The position numbers and the translations under genes were made by a program. Positions 14,195-15,948 of a stretch of DNA of 15,948 nucleotides are shown one piece after another. Under the pieces are notes generated by a model that was not told where the DNA came from, made no database searches, and saw only the letters and a list, made by a program, of their open reading frames with translations. Location: the NCBI GenBank assembly GCA_946479185.1, contig CAMLFF010000042.1, positions 1-15,948 of the forward strand. The letters are read 5' to 3'. The stretch is from an uncultured Sphingobium sp. (GTDB lineage: Bacteria > Pseudomonadota > Alphaproteobacteria > Sphingomonadales > Sphingomonadaceae). Positions within the stretch are counted from its first letter, which is position 1. The number at the start of each line of letters is the position of its first letter.

Positions 14195-15478
14195 ATGACT
14201 GGAAAAGGCCTGCTGCTGGGCGGCGCGCTCTGCGCACTTTCGATCGCTCATCCGGTCGCAGCACAGACGGCTTCGCGCGGTGCAGGCGCTGCCGATATGC
14301 GCCAAGCACTTGATCTGATCGCGCGGCAGCAGATGCGGCTGGATGCTCAGGAAGCGCGCATTCAGGCTCTCGAACAGAGGCTGGCGGCTGGTGGGAGCCC
14401 CGCTGCAGCTCCGGCGCCGGCAAGGAGCGCGCCAGCAGGTGAGGCCAGTATCAGTGTGGCGCAGCGACCCAATGCGCCCGTGGGCGAAGCACCGCCAGAC
14501 ATTGATCGCCCACCCGAAGTCGCAGTTTTGGGCGAACAGGGCAGCGTTGTCACGCGCGCCGGCCAGCTGACGGCGGAAATGCAATTTGATTATGCACGCG
14601 CCGATCGCAACCGCGCGCTGTTTCGCGGTATCGAAGTTGTGGAGTCCGTCCTTGTGGGCGTATTCGACATCAATGAGAGCCGGCAGGATGTGCTTACCGC
14701 CTCAGCTGGGCTCCGCTACGGGCTTTTCGGCAATGTCGAGATCGGCGCCAGGCTGCCCTTCGTCTACCGCAATGACAAATCCGTCCTCGCCCCAATCCAG
14801 GGCACGACGGACAATCCCGGCGCCGCGACGATCGACAGCAGCACAAGCGGCAAGGGCATCGGCGATCTTGAACTTTCAGCGCGTTATCAGCTGAGCTCGG
14901 CGCGGGGCGGCTGGCCATTCCTGATTGCCAATCTGCAACTGGTCGTACCGACGGGAACAGACCCGTTCGAGATACCACGCGATGCCCTCGGCCGCGCCAG
15001 CCGTGCGGCAACTGGCTCAGGCTTTTGGGGCGTTACGCCCAGTCTGACGGCGATCCTGCCCAGTGACCCGGCGGTGCTGTTCGGCTCAATCGGCTACACT
15101 CGCAATTTCGGTCATGGAGTGGATGCGGTGATCCCACCCGTCCAGATCACCTACGTAAAACCGGGCGATGCCATCTCGGCGAGCATGGGGATCGGTGTTG
15201 CCCTGAATCAGCGCACATCTTTCAATCTGGGCTACGCACATAGCTGGTCCTTTGGCACCCGAACCTCGCAGCGCCTGCTCAGCCCGACGATGGAATGGGG
15301 CGATGTGCAATCCCAAACCGCGCGCGATCTGCAAATCGGGCGGCTGTTGTTCGGCGTCAGCTATCGCGCGACTGAGCGGACGACGCTGAACTGGTCAGTG
15401 GAAGTTGGTGCGACCGATGACGCGACGGACTTGCGCACGGTACTGCGCATCCCATTTGTCATTTCCGCTGGTCGATAA
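14195..15478 (+). CDS. FapF-like outer-membrane beta-barrel with N-terminal coiled coil
   Basis: A 427-residue protein with a signal peptide (residues 1-24, ending VAAQ). A predicted coiled coil at about 35-66 (DMRQALDLIARQQMRLDAQE, ARIQALEQRLA) is followed by an Ala/Pro linker to about 110, then a beta-barrel of amphipathic strands. Examples are LTAEMQFDYARADRN, LTASAGLRYGLFGNVEIGAR, LELSARYQL, FLIANLQLVVPTGT and LFGVSYRATERTTLNWSVEV; the ending is LRIPFVIS. This is the layout of FapF, a trimeric porin whose coiled coil plugs the pore until the fibre subunits are exported; the barrel resembles the Phenol_MetA_deg-type family. AAGGGAAG stands seven bases before the ATG at 14195; the TTG at 14177 is not preferred. 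Last gene of the operon, 14 bases after the FapE-position gene. A generic transporter barrel is the alternative. Confidence 0.82.
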   Translation: MTGKGLLLGGALCALSIAHPVAAQTASRGAGAADMRQALDLIARQQMRLDAQEARIQALEQRLAAGGSPAAAPAPARSAPAGEASISVAQRPNAPVGEAPPDIDRPPEVAVLGEQGSVVTRAGQLTAEMQFDYARADRNRALFRGIEVVESVLVGVFDINESRQDVLTASAGLRYGLFGNVEIGARLPFVYRNDKSVLAPIQGTTDNPGAATIDSSTSGKGIGDLELSARYQLSSARGGWPFLIANLQLVVPTGTDPFEIPRDALGRASRAATGSGFWGVTPSLTAILPSDPAVLFGSIGYTRNFGHGVDAVIPPVQITYVKPGDAISASMGIGVALNQRTSFNLGYAHSWSFGTRTSQRLLSPTMEWGDVQSQTARDLQIGRLLFGVSYRATERTTLNWSVEVGATDDATDLRTVLRIPFVISAGR

Positions 15479-15618
15479 TTGAAGCAGTCATTTGGCCAAC
15501 TAGCTTTCACATCGTTGCAGCGGGATCGACCCTACCAATATCGTAAATGCCATCCGGCACCTCGGCTTTCCTGTCCGAAACGCTAAGTTAGTCAGCTTAT
15601 AGCAGCGCTATCCATTTT

Positions 15619-15659
15619 ATAACTCTCTGGCGGTTTAAGCAATCTGCGTGCAGAGTTAT
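15619..15659. repeat. Inverted repeat in the gap
   Basis: ATAACTCT (15619-15626) and AGAGTTAT (15652-15659) are perfect eight-base inverted arms with 25 bases between them; inside lies a smaller dyad, TCTGC-GT-GCAGA (15643-15654). Function is unknown; it could be an operator or an element end. Confidence 0.3.
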
Positions 15660-15779
15660 TCTGGTGAAGGTGCTGAACGAATGTCGGCTTTCGGAGAGCA
15701 CAAATGCTTACCGGAGCGTCCGCTTTCAGGGCGAAGGCGTGCCATGCTGCCGTCTCCAGCCTCGCTGATGTCATGCCGC

Positions 15780-15812
15780 GGGCAAGGATCGGCACTGACG
15801 CCGTCCTTGCCC
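15780..15812 (-). terminator. Strong hairpin between convergent genes
   Basis: GGGCAAGGA (15780-15788) pairs perfectly with TCCTTGCCC (15804-15812), and inside it CGGC (15790-15793) pairs with GCCG (15800-15803) around a six-base loop. It lies 30 bases past the stop of the TonB-dependent receptor gene and can serve either strand. There is no long T-run on either side. Confidence 0.6.
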
Positions 15813-15841
15813 TTCATGTCGGCCGTAGGGGAGAACGGTTG

Positions 15842-15948
15842 TTACCAGTTCAGAGTAAACCGCGCATAAACATACCTGCCATTGAAGCCGAAAGGGGAAT
15901 AATAAGGGAATGCCGTGGCGCCCGCATTATAGTTGTTGCCGTTGGTCG
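15842..15948 (-). CDS. TonB-dependent receptor, C-terminal end (partial)
   Basis: The last 35 codons of a gene that enters from the right edge, ending with TAA at 15842-15844. The translation includes NAGATAFPYYSPFGFNGRYV and YARFTLNW. A terminal strand of alternating residues ending in an aromatic (Trp) with the GRYVYARF phrase is typical of the last strand of TonB-dependent outer-membrane receptors, which are very numerous in sphingomonads. The substrate and the rest of the barrel lie outside the window. An OmpA- or porin-like barrel would be the alternative; the PFGFNGRYVYARF pattern favours a receptor. Confidence 0.75.
   Translation of the reverse strand, partial: TNGNNYNAGATAFPYYSPFGFNGRYVYARFTLNW

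Larger units (their letters stand above)
15479..15841. other. Non-coding gap between convergent genes
   Basis: This 363-base stretch holds no open frame with a ribosome binding site and convincing composition on either strand. It is more AT-rich at 15479-15660. The only structures I see are an inverted repeat at 15619-15659 and a strong hairpin at 15780-15812, both listed separately. No clear terminator follows the FapF-like stop. Confidence 0.6.

Noticed and set aside
15592..15869. Short open frames on both strands in the right-hand gap
   Set aside because: No ribosome binding sites, no domains, and one runs into the receptor gene on the other strand; best read as non-coding.

Overview
The window looks like chromosomal DNA of an alphaproteobacterium, most probably a sphingomonad. 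This is inferred from the mixture of gene families, the high GC with ATGA, TAATG and TGATG gene overlaps, a TonB-dependent receptor at the right edge, and a perfect CtrA-type box (TTAA-N7-TTAA). I could run no database search, so all family names rest on motif recognition.

Layout. Positions 1-381 (minus) hold the N-terminal membrane part of a gene that leaves the window, possibly a sensor kinase. Positions 562-864 (minus) encode a small UBP-type zinc-finger protein downstream of a PoxB-like pyruvate oxidase (950-2698, minus). A tight plus-strand operon follows at 2878-6294: XapX-type membrane protein, YtcJ-like amidohydrolase with a Cys/His-rich tail, exported two-module VOC protein and DoxX membrane protein, ending at a hairpin plus T-run. 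A second group (6481-8274) holds a frameshifted YoaK/DUF1275 gene, an unrecognised beta-rich protein and a stand-alone M17 N-terminal-like domain. Positions 8421-9593 are a scar: a decayed MFS exporter start joined to an alcohol dehydrogenase that has lost its N-terminal part.

A LuxR-type regulator (9755-10876) then precedes the most interesting region, a five-gene operon at 11116-15478. It encodes (1) an exported, acidic Asp/Ser/Asn/Thr-rich protein with 15 DSGN motifs, (2) a small exported protein whose C-terminus matches the C-terminus of the first, (3) a lipobox-bearing C39-like cysteine peptidase, (4) an exported protein of unknown fold, and (5) an outer-membrane beta-barrel with an N-terminal coiled coil. 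The order and architecture of genes 3-5 resemble fapD-fapE-fapF of the Fap functional amyloid system of Pseudomonas. The first two genes would be very divergent fibre subunits. I read this as a Fap-like fibre export system of an unusual type. The promoter region carries the CtrA-like box and other dyads, and a strong hairpin sits between the first and second genes, where it could set a high subunit-to-helper ratio.

At the right edge (15842-15948, minus) is the C-terminus of a TonB-dependent receptor, with a strong hairpin in the convergent gap.
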